A DNA stretch of 29,681 nt from UBA10677 sp045654245 (GTDB lineage: Bacteria > Bacillota > Clostridia > Christensenellales > Pumilibacteraceae), in the NCBI GenBank assembly GCA_045654245.1, contig JAZOMX010000025.1, positions 1-29,681 on the forward strand. The letters run 5' to 3'. Below, one piece after another: positions 22,986 to 29,681 of the stretch (within the stretch, counting starts at the first letter, position 1; the number at the start of each line of letters is the position of its first letter). A program made the position numbers and the translations under genes. The notes under the pieces are model-generated. The model did not search any database. It was not told the DNA's origin and saw only the letters and a program-made list of their open reading frames with translations.

Positions 22986-24796
22986 TTAACTTTACCTTGG
23001 TTTCCTCCGCCCGTTTTAGAAACGCCGAGCGCAGTACCTATTTCCGTTAGGGTTGCTTTATACTTAATTTTTCCCACCGTTACGGTGTAAGATTTGTCTT
23101 TCTTTAATTCACTTGCGCTTATTACTGCCGAACGAAAATCGTTTTGTGCCGTTACGGACAGTATTTCGTTCTCTTCTTCGTCTAGAACTTTTACTTCCAC
23201 GCCCTTTTCCGCTTTTTCAGGAAGATTTAGATTTATATAGTATTGCGTAGAATTTACGGATGGATTTTGCACCATACCGATTGCGCCGAAAGCAATAATG
23301 CTACCTGCATTTACAAACACGCCTTTTTCAGAATCGAGAGACGCAGTATCCGTTTCCGCTCCAAAAATAGTGGTGTTTCCGCCGTCAAACTTAATCCAGC
23401 CGTCGCTATCAAACGCTTTTCCGCCTGCGTTTACGGTTATATTTCCACCCGAAACGAGAGCGTAACCGTCTTCTTCTTTGGAGTTTATTCCATTATCTAC
23501 GGCGCTTACGGATACCGTTCCGCCCGTAATTTCGATAATTTTGCTCTCAATCGCCTCATAGCATTTCTCGACTACTACCGTTCCGCTAGTGATTTTAATT
23601 AGTTTATTAGCGTTTATTCCGTCGTCGCCCGCAGTTGCAGTTATACTTCCACCCAAAACGAAGATATTACTCTCGCTAGAGAGCGCGTCGGCGTTTGCGT
23701 TAAGGAGAAAATTTCCGCTCTTAATCGTAAGCGTATATCCGTTATCGTGATTAGCCGGAACACTAACTTTTAGTCCGCTAGACATATACGATATGCCCGC
23801 AACCTTAATCGCTGTTCCACCAGCGTTTGCGGACGAATTTTCCGTAATCGCGTCTGGCGTTCCTCCGTTAGTCTTAACTTTTAGCGTTTTATCGTCGTTA
23901 TCTATATAAACTCCGCTATCGGCAACTATTCCGTCGTCGCCCGAGACTATATCCATTTCGGTTCTATCGATATAAATATATCCAGCCTTAGGTTTAGATG
24001 CGTTTTCTACCGCCTCCGCTTGGCTTTGTCCCTCCTTATCCGTCTTAATGCCGTCGTTACCCGAAGTTATTTTAAGCGTTGCCGACGAGAATAGCGCCGT
24101 ATCGTTAGCCTTAATTCCGTGTTTAACGGCATCAATTACGAGGTTCGTTCCCACTACCGTGAGGTCGTCTTTTACTTTTATTCCAGACGCGTCCTCGCCA
24201 AGCGCTGTAACGGTAAGCGTACCGCCTCCGCATATAGAAAGCGTACCGTTATTAGATATTATTGCGCCTCCGTGACCGTTAGCGAGCGTATCGCCTACGC
24301 TATCTGACACGAAGTTTTGCGTACCGTCCTTTACTACGATATACCGTTTTTCACTCGTTTCATTAAAAACGATTGCGCCTCTAGTGGAGTTTTGTGGTGT
24401 TTGTATCGTCGCTCCCGCCAAAACGATTTTCGCAATTCCCGAAAAATTCTCAACTATTACGCTACCCGATAGCGTTCCGCTTAGTTCGTAAGCGCCTGCT
24501 TTTGAGATTACTAAATTGCCAAGCGAAGTCGTTACTCCGTCAGGAAGATACGATAAATCAGATAAATTAATACTTTCTCCACTTACATTTGACGATACGT
24601 CCATTTCGCTAGTGATTGCAATTAGAGAACTTGTAGGCACGGTTATAATCGACGGTTGCCCTACCTCTCCGTTTCCTGCGCCCGATAATTTATCCCACGG
24701 CTTGATACTGTTTCCAGTTTGTCCGCCATCACCAGAGCACGCAAACAAACATAGCGCCGTAAGCACAACTAATATTATCCCGAAAACCTTTTTCAT
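22982..24796 (-). CDS. Secreted lipoprotein, carbohydrate-binding domain family (DUF4353/Cthe_2159-like)
   Basis: The N-terminus is a lipoprotein signal with LFAC and Cys20. The body is built from many short rungs, with repeats of the form S/A-G-D/N-D-G-I (SGNDGI, SGDDGI, AGDDGI) followed by KITSG or similar, and paired aspartates that suggest calcium sites. This is the pattern of the right-handed beta-helix carbohydrate-binding family typified by Cthe_2159. It should sit on the cell surface and bind polysaccharide; catalytic activity is not evident. The ATG at 24796 is chosen because GGAGG lies just upstream; a TTG twelve bases earlier would read through that site. The gene stands alone, convergent with ispDF. 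Confidence 0.83.
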   Translation of the reverse strand: MKKVFGIILVVLTALCLFACSGDGGQTGNSIKPWDKLSGAGNGEVGQPSIITVPTSSLIAITSEMDVSSNVSGESINLSDLSYLPDGVTTSLGNLVISKAGAYELSGTLSGSVIVENFSGIAKIVLAGATIQTPQNSTRGAIVFNETSEKRYIVVKDGTQNFVSDSVGDTLANGHGGAIISNNGTLSICGGGTLTVTALGEDASGIKVKDDLTVVGTNLVIDAVKHGIKANDTALFSSATLKITSGNDGIKTDKEGQSQAEAVENASKPKAGYIYIDRTEMDIVSGDDGIVADSGVYIDNDDKTLKVKTNGGTPDAITENSSANAGGTAIKVAGISYMSSGLKVSVPANHDNGYTLTIKSGNFLLNANADALSSESNIFVLGGSITATAGDDGINANKLIKITSGTVVVEKCYEAIESKIIEITGGTVSVSAVDNGINSKEEDGYALVSGGNITVNAGGKAFDSDGWIKFDGGNTTIFGAETDTASLDSEKGVFVNAGSIIAFGAIGMVQNPSVNSTQYYINLNLPEKAEKGVEVKVLDEEENEILSVTAQNDFRSAVISASELKKDKSYTVTVGKIKYKATLTEIGTALGVSKTGGGNQGKVK

Positions 24797-24824
24797 TTCG
24801 TCCTCCAACAGGGGAATTAATATT

Positions 24825-24833
24825 ATTATAACA
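24825..24833 (-). promoter_or_regulatory. Possible extended -10 promoter of the beta-helix lipoprotein gene
   Basis: TGTTATAAT on the minus strand is a perfect extended -10 box about 30 bases before the ATG at 24796. No recognisable -35 hexamer lies at 16-18 bases, so it is only a candidate. Confidence 0.42.
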
Positions 24834-24867
24834 TATTTTACGACAAAACGCCATACATTTTCTAATT

Positions 24868-26049
24868 TTAGTTGATTTTTATTTTTATAGCATATTCGAT
24901 TTCGGTGTTTTGATAAACGCTACTAGCCTGCGCGTTTTTACGATATTTCTTCGCATTTTTACGATATATAACTTCCGTTATCCCCATAGCGTCACAATCA
25001 TATTCTTTCGTAACGGCAACGTATCGTTCGATATCACTTATAACCTTTTGCTTAAATTGTTCCCTCACTTCCTTTGAAATCCGCTCTTCGCTTGCGTTTT
25101 TCTCGTTAATGATAGTTAAGATATGTCTATCCTCGAGGTTTAAGGTTGCCGTAATCTTAATCTTTACTTTCCATAAGTTTGATTTTTTGGCTGAAATAGA
25201 AACGGACTTATCCATTAGCGTTGCGTATAAACTTCCCCTATCTTCGCCGTCAAAAGTAAATTTTTCTAGTGAAACGTGTCCCCTAACCGAATTTTTATCA
25301 AGCCAACAAAGGCCTTTGACTTCGTCTTCGGATAGTTTTTCCACCATTGTACCGTTCTTAAACAACGCAATTTCACCCAAATTTTTAATTTCAGTTTCCT
25401 TCTTTTCTTCTTTATCGTTCTCGCCCTCGCCTTTGCTCCCCTTTTTATCCGCAATTTCAATACACGGCATATACGCACTTTCCGTAACCGACGCACTATC
25501 CGATAAAAATTCTAATAGCGTGGTAAGAGCAACCGAATTTCCAAGTTCACTATGTTCTAATAGCGTCGCTAATCCGTTACTGCTTGCCGACGAAAGTTTA
25601 TTCGCTTTTTCCAAAATTTCTTTTGCGTTACTGCTTGGGCAATACGCTAAATATGCCCCGGGTATTATTTTCCCTGATGAAAGCAAATATTTTAGGTCTG
25701 GTAGTACGCATTGAGTTTCAAATGAATTTCCAAGCAAAACTAGTCCGCATAATCCTAATTCTAGTTTTTTACCCGTCTTAATCGATAACGCATTAAAGCA
25801 ATCGCTTACAGATTTTCCACTAGCGGAAACGCTTAATTTCTTTAGCGTTCCATCTTGACTTTCCGCCGGCATTACGTCGGTGGCGGATAGCGTGTATTCC
25901 TCGCCTTCTCGGTCTATTCCGATTGCCGTAAGCAATAATTTAGTCTCTATTTCGGGCATCGCCGTTATTTTTCTCGGCATTACGACTAAAACCAAGATAA
26001 ACGCTACCGAAAGGAGCAAATATATATTAAGCAGTTTTTTCTTCTTCAT
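24868..26049 (-). CDS. Ger(x)C-family spore germination protein (GerAC/GerBC type)
   Basis: The C subunit of a germinant receptor, which sits in the spore inner membrane with the A and B subunits. The family is shown by position after gerA and gerB, the LLLTAIGID start of the first domain, the VTESAYMPCIE segment and the C-terminal domain with KVKIKITATLNL, followed by a helix ending in a Cys-Asp-Ala-Met-Gly block. Canonical members are lipoproteins with a Cys-Trp-Asp start after the signal; here the hydrophobic N-terminus (about residues 8-24) has no Cys, so it may stay as a membrane anchor. A charged Lys/Glu-rich linker is near residues 205-220. It overlaps gerB by 23 bases. Confidence 0.85.
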   Translation of the reverse strand: MKKKKLLNIYLLLSVAFILVLVVMPRKITAMPEIETKLLLTAIGIDREGEEYTLSATDVMPAESQDGTLKKLSVSASGKSVSDCFNALSIKTGKKLELGLCGLVLLGNSFETQCVLPDLKYLLSSGKIIPGAYLAYCPSSNAKEILEKANKLSSASSNGLATLLEHSELGNSVALTTLLEFLSDSASVTESAYMPCIEIADKKGSKGEGENDKEEKKETEIKNLGEIALFKNGTMVEKLSEDEVKGLCWLDKNSVRGHVSLEKFTFDGEDRGSLYATLMDKSVSISAKKSNLWKVKIKITATLNLEDRHILTIINEKNASEERISKEVREQFKQKVISDIERYVAVTKEYDCDAMGITEVIYRKNAKKYRKNAQASSVYQNTEIEYAIKIKIN

Positions 26050-27118
26050 TTCTTTTCTTCTTCCTTTTTAGCAATAAAACGATAGGAATCAACGCTGGTA
26101 ACGGTGTTAAAAAATACTTGACCGCCCCCGTCATCGTGATATATACGACGTTTTCGTTTGAGAGGATAAACGACGAAATTATATATATAATTACACAGCA
26201 AACTAAAACTACTATATTCCGTTTTCCACCTGTTACGACCTGCGCCGACCTCGTAAAAAAGGCAAATGAAACGGCAAGCGTTATTATTACCGAGAACATC
26301 CACGCACAAAAAAACAGCAAATCAAACCGCCCGTAGTCTTGAGAACTCAACGAAAATTGCGTCATATTGCTAACGTTGTTACCGTAGTCGATTAGACTGC
26401 CTATATTTGCGTAGGTAGAACAAAGCATAGCCGTAAACGCTAGCACTAAAACTGACGCTATCGAATAACTTATTAACGAAACTTTCACTACTTTCTCGCT
26501 ATTTTTAGTCTTTCCCACGAAAAGCAAAAGGATAAAACCGTTTCCAAACCACATTGGAAACGCAAGCAAACCTTTTATTACGGGTGAAAAACCGTCTTCA
26601 AGCACGGGCAAAAGCCTCGTTAGTTCGCTTTCTTCAACGAGCAAAGTAAAAAGTATTAAGGTACAAATAATTACGATAGGCGCAAGTATTTCCGCCGTTC
26701 TACCAAGCCCACGCAAACGCTTTCTCGCAATCGAAAAAAGGACGGCAATCAGAGGCAATATCATTATCGGCCATATTATTTCTTCGTACATAGTTACGGT
26801 AAAAAACATCTTTATTTCACTTATGATAAGCACGCATTTTGCAAGCAAAAATAGCCCGAAAAACGCAATTATTATTTTGCTTATTACTTTTCCGAAGAAG
26901 TCGTTTATTAGCATAAAAATCGTTTTTCGAGGGTTTTTCCTTATAAGCAACGCCGTTACGAATACGCCGAAAAGTTCTAGCAATATAAATATAAACATCA
27001 CGATTAGCGCAGTTTTTCCCGTTATTCGGAGCATTAACGCAGGGAGCATAAACACTTTTACCGAGACGGCTAGCATAAATAACAAACAAGCATACTGTTT
27101 AAGCGATATTTCTCTCAC
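26027..27118 (-). CDS. GerAB/GerBB-type spore germination permease
   Basis: An integral membrane protein of the APC/spore-germination permease family with about ten hydrophobic helices across about 365 residues. It forms the ligand-binding B subunit of a germinant receptor. Recognisable parts are VREISLKQYACLLFM at the start, GKVISKIIIAFFGLFLL, LLPVLEDG, FPMWFGNGFILLL and a Lys/Arg-rich C-terminal tail. I place the start at GTG (27118): it overlaps the gerA stop as GTGA and has GGAGG eight bases upstream, whereas the ATG at 27124 is only two bases from that site. Its ligand cannot be predicted. Confidence 0.88.
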   Translation of the reverse strand: MREISLKQYACLLFMLAVSVKVFMLPALMLRITGKTALIVMFIFILLELFGVFVTALLIRKNPRKTIFMLINDFFGKVISKIIIAFFGLFLLAKCVLIISEIKMFFTVTMYEEIIWPIMILPLIAVLFSIARKRLRGLGRTAEILAPIVIICTLILFTLLVEESELTRLLPVLEDGFSPVIKGLLAFPMWFGNGFILLLFVGKTKNSEKVVKVSLISYSIASVLVLAFTAMLCSTYANIGSLIDYGNNVSNMTQFSLSSQDYGRFDLLFFCAWMFSVIITLAVSFAFFTRSAQVVTGGKRNIVVLVCCVIIYIISSFILSNENVVYITMTGAVKYFLTPLPALIPIVLLLKRKKKRNEEEKTA

Positions 27119-28557
27119 GCGCATTCCCTCCTTCTCGTTTTATTCTTACTACGCATAATTAGCGGTCTATCCTTCATATCAAGTAGATTTACTCTGCACA
27201 ACGAATCTTTCATATCCGATTTTACAAAGGGCGAAAACGGTGCTGTGTAAGGCACTCCGTATCCGTTTAGCGAACATAAATAATGCGTTAGGTAAGTCAT
27301 ACCGCAAAGTAAAAAATACATTCCGCCAAGCCCGCCTAAAAGCGTAAAAACTATTCGCAAAATCGTAAAAGTTCCTTCCTGATTAGGCGCAGAATAAAGC
27401 GCAATTGACGATAGCGCAGTTATCATTACCGCAGGCGACGATATAATTCCAGCCTTAACCGCCGTGTCACCTAATACTAATGCGCCCACGATACTCATAG
27501 CCATACCTACCGCTCTAGGCATTCTTACTCCAGCCTCTTTAATCAGTTCGAACAGCATTATTACGAACAGTATTTCCGTAAGTGGCGAAAACGGAATACC
27601 GTTTACAGCCGTCATTACCGTAATTAGAAAACGCATAGGTATCGTATTGTAGTGATATTGCTGTAACGCAACGTAAACCCCAGGTAAAAATATAGCGAAA
27701 AATAGCGACATCAAGCGTAAAATTCGCAAAAAAGTGGCGAGCGCAGGGCGTTCGTAATAGTCAGTTCCAGACTGATAATCCTCTACTAGCATAAACGGTA
27801 AAGTAAGCACCATAGGCGAGCCGTCAACGATAATCGCAACCCTACCCTCTAATAGTTTTGCCGTGACTATATCGGGCTTTTCGGTCACTCCCGTTTGATG
27901 AAACACCGAATACGGGTGCTGTTCTAGATACGGTTGCAGATAATAACTGTCGATTATCGCATCTACGTCTATTTTCTTCAATCTAGTCCTCACCCTCTTT
28001 ACTATCCTGTCTTGCGCAATATTTTTTAGATACACGAGCGCAACGGTAGTTTTGCTTACTCTTCCGATTTGGTATTTTTCCACGGCAAAATCAGGGCTTT
28101 TTAGCCTACGAGCAAGAAGTGATAGATTAGTTTTCACATCCTCGATAAAACCTTCGCGAGGTCCTTTCGTTACCGTCGAAGTGGGTGGCTCGGTAATAGC
28201 ACGCTTATCCCACTTTCGTACCGTAACGATTATAAATCCACGCTCGCCGTCAACTACTAAAGTAGCGTCGCCCGACAAAATTGCGTCTTTCGCTTTCTGA
28301 TTTTCATAAACGATTTCACTTTCCGCTACGGCTACGGAAATTTGCAGTAGGTCGGATAAATTTTTTATCCTTTTTACCTTTAAGAGCGACTTAACTAGTT
28401 CGCTTAAAAGGTCACCGTCAGTTATATCGGGATTGTATAATAGTTTGCTTTTCTTTCCTCCGATATTCAGTTCTCTCTTTTCTATTGCCTCGGGCGTTGC
28501 AAAACCTTTGAGCAATTCGTTCACTCTTTCCATACGATTAGAGTGTGCAAAAAGCAT
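27115..28557 (-). CDS. GerAA/GerBA-type spore germination protein
   Basis: The A subunit of a germinant receptor. A soluble N-terminal half (to about residue 235) contains ISVAVAESEIVYENQKA, PREGFIEDVKTNLSLLARRLKS and YLQPYLEQHPYSVFHQTGVTEKPD, all typical. Membrane helices then follow between about 270 and 435, including FLPGVYVALQQYHYNTIP and GIPFSPLTEILFVIMLFELIKEAG. The 480-aa length is normal. Neither possible ATG (28557 or 28533) has a Shine-Dalgarno site, and the first lies directly against the uxuA terminator. A sporulation-sigma promoter would be expected but I could not identify one. It is first of the overlapping gerA-gerB-gerC set. Confidence 0.92.
   Translation of the reverse strand: MLFAHSNRMERVNELLKGFATPEAIEKRELNIGGKKSKLLYNPDITDGDLLSELVKSLLKVKRIKNLSDLLQISVAVAESEIVYENQKAKDAILSGDATLVVDGERGFIIVTVRKWDKRAITEPPTSTVTKGPREGFIEDVKTNLSLLARRLKSPDFAVEKYQIGRVSKTTVALVYLKNIAQDRIVKRVRTRLKKIDVDAIIDSYYLQPYLEQHPYSVFHQTGVTEKPDIVTAKLLEGRVAIIVDGSPMVLTLPFMLVEDYQSGTDYYERPALATFLRILRLMSLFFAIFLPGVYVALQQYHYNTIPMRFLITVMTAVNGIPFSPLTEILFVIMLFELIKEAGVRMPRAVGMAMSIVGALVLGDTAVKAGIISSPAVMITALSSIALYSAPNQEGTFTILRIVFTLLGGLGGMYFLLCGMTYLTHYLCSLNGYGVPYTAPFSPFVKSDMKDSLCRVNLLDMKDRPLIMRSKNKTRRRECA
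27127..27131 (-). promoter_or_regulatory. Ribosome binding site that decides the gerB-type start
   Basis: GGAGG on the minus strand lies two bases before an ATG (27124) and eight bases before an in-frame GTG (27118). The spacing favours the GTG, which also overlaps the upstream stop by four bases. Confidence 0.5.
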
Positions 28558-28560
28558 AAA

Positions 28561-28592
28561 AAATAACGGAAAGATTTTTCTCTCCGTTATTT
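28561..28592 (-). terminator. Intrinsic terminator after uxuA
   Basis: AAATAACGGA and TCCGTTATTT form a ten-pair stem, extended by two more pairs beyond one mismatch, and on the minus strand it is followed by a TTT run. It lies in the 49-base gap between the uxuA stop (28607) and the germination operon, separating a metabolic gene from a spore operon on the same strand. Confidence 0.8.
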
Positions 28593-28606
28593 ATCTCGTA
28601 TATATT

Positions 28607-29644
28607 TTATTTTCTTTCTTTTTCCGCTGCCTCGAACAAGCCGTTGATATACGCCGCTCCTAGCGCTCTATCGTACAAGCCGTAACCAGGTTTTCCGCTC
28701 TCGCCCCAAACGTTTCTACCGTGGTCGGGACGAACGTATCCGTCAAACCCGTTATCTACTAGCGCTTTTACGATTGCGTACATATCAAGCGAACCGCATT
28801 TGCTATAATGTGCGGTCTCGGCAAAATCGCACTCACCCGAAAAACCTATGTTACGAAGATGCGCAAAGTGTACTCTGCCTTGCGAAGCGTATTTGCCTGC
28901 AAGTCTTGCCATATCCGCTCTACCTGCGCCTAGGCTACCCGTACAAAGCGTTAGTCCGTTTGCTTTTGACGGAACTGCCTTAAATAGTCTGTCGAGGTCT
29001 TCCTCGGTAGAAACTATTCTAGGTAGTCCAAACAAATCCCACGGCGGGTCGTCGGGATGTACCGCCATATTAACGCCACATTTCTCGCAAACGGGAATTA
29101 TACGCTCGAGGAAATAAACGTAGTTTTCAAACAATTTCTCGTGCGTCATACCCTCGTATGCCGACAATAAGTTTTGTAGTTCTTCGGGCGTGTAACTCTC
29201 GTCCCAACCCGGCAACGAAAGTTTCTTGGGGTCTAGTTTCTTGATGTCCTCGTCACGATACGCTAGCGAGAACGAACCGTCTGCGTTGCGTTTATTCAAT
29301 ACCGTTCTCACCCAGTCGAACACGGGCATAAAGTTATAGCATATTACCTTTACGCCTGCCTTTCCCAAACGCTCGATATTAGTCTTATACGCCTCGATAT
29401 ACTCGTCGCGCTTGCCTCTACCAAGTTTAATGTCCTCGGGAACGGGAACGCTCTCGATTACTTCCATTTCGAGGTTATGCTCTTTGCACGCTTTTTTCAG
29501 CGCGTTAATCGAACCCTCCGGCCACTCTTTACCAGGTTCTACGTCGTAAACTGCCGTTACCACTCCACTCATATTTGGTATTTGAGCGATATACTCTAGT
29601 GGCAAACTATCGTTTAATCCGTACCATCTAAAAGTCATTTTCAT
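28607..29644 (-). CDS. uxuA: Mannonate dehydratase
   Basis: UxuA dehydrates D-mannonate to 2-keto-3-deoxygluconate in hexuronate (glucuronate) catabolism, using Mn or Fe. The family is clear from FRWYGLNDSLPLEYIAQIP at the N-terminus, VICYNFMPVFDWVRT, AVHPDDPPWDLFGLPRI, TLCTGSLG, HFAHLRNI and the terminal RPDHGRNVWGE; the His, Cys and Asp residues in these blocks are the usual metal ligands. Length (345 aa) is typical. AAGGAG lies eleven bases before the ATG. The remaining 37 bases to the window edge hold only this leader. Partners such as uxuB are not in the window. Confidence 0.95.
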   Translation of the reverse strand: MKMTFRWYGLNDSLPLEYIAQIPNMSGVVTAVYDVEPGKEWPEGSINALKKACKEHNLEMEVIESVPVPEDIKLGRGKRDEYIEAYKTNIERLGKAGVKVICYNFMPVFDWVRTVLNKRNADGSFSLAYRDEDIKKLDPKKLSLPGWDESYTPEELQNLLSAYEGMTHEKLFENYVYFLERIIPVCEKCGVNMAVHPDDPPWDLFGLPRIVSTEEDLDRLFKAVPSKANGLTLCTGSLGAGRADMARLAGKYASQGRVHFAHLRNIGFSGECDFAETAHYSKCGSLDMYAIVKALVDNGFDGYVRPDHGRNVWGESGKPGYGLYDRALGAAYINGLFEAAEKERK

Positions 29645-29681
29645 AATTATTACAACTCCTTAAATGAGAATTCTCTTCTTT

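Noticed and set aside
25266..25496. Very basic minus-strand 76-aa frame inside the Ger(x)C gene
   Set aside because: It is an out-of-frame reading of the Lys/Glu-rich linker, with no ribosome site or family match.

Overview
The window looks like chromosomal DNA from a spore-forming, anaerobic, moderately AT-rich member of the Clostridia. The evidence is a gerA-gerB-gerC-type germinant receptor operon, a CwlD-type cortex amidase, a glycyl radical enzyme with its activase, a clostridial-style ParE/ParC pair, TATAAT promoters with 17-bp spacers, and GGAGG ribosome binding sites. An uncultured gut lineage is plausible, but that is inference. No rRNA, tRNA, CRISPR array or transposase gene was seen, and coding density is high.

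Layout. (1) 1-4105, minus strand: an aromatic amino acid operon, aroC - aroB - aroA::aroE. EPSP synthase and shikimate dehydrogenase form one continuous reading frame that leaves the window at base 1. A clear promoter (4077-4105) drives it. (2) 4125-6289, minus: a lipoprotein M1-family metallopeptidase overlapping a CwlD-like amidase by ATGA. (3) 6290-6673: the only long non-coding stretch. It holds a very regular array of seven small hairpins joined by exact 7-bp linkers (GTTATAT/GTGATAT on the left, ATATAAC on the right), inside an outer inverted repeat. (4) 6674-13285, minus: parE - parC - ABC-F ATPase - RpiB/LacAB-like isomerase, with a strong extended -10 promoter before parE. (5) 13496-15891, plus: a MurG-type glycosyltransferase and an unrecognised membrane-anchored protein, ending in a bidirectional terminator. 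(6) 15928-18855, minus: radical SAM activase and an uncharacterised glycyl radical enzyme. Divergent from them is an AraC regulator followed by two tandem HAD phosphatases (18906-21050). (7) 21073-22985, plus: ybaK - rqcP - ispDF, starting with an apparently leaderless ybaK mRNA and ending in a strong terminator. (8) 22982-24796, minus: a large secreted beta-helix-like lipoprotein. (9) 24868-28557, minus: gerA-gerB-gerC germination genes, overlapping one another. (10) 28561-29644, minus: mannonate dehydratase uxuA with its terminator.

How the genes fit together. Regions 1, 4 and 7 are housekeeping: chorismate synthesis, chromosome decatenation, tRNA and ribosome quality control, and isoprenoid precursors. 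Regions 2 and 9 concern spore cortex and germination. Region 6 looks like a small regulated anaerobic catabolic module of unknown substrate. The most unusual items are the AroA::AroE fusion, the heptamer-linked hairpin array, the leaderless ybaK promoter, a glycine at the quinolone-contact position of ParC, and the uncharacterised glycyl radical enzyme.
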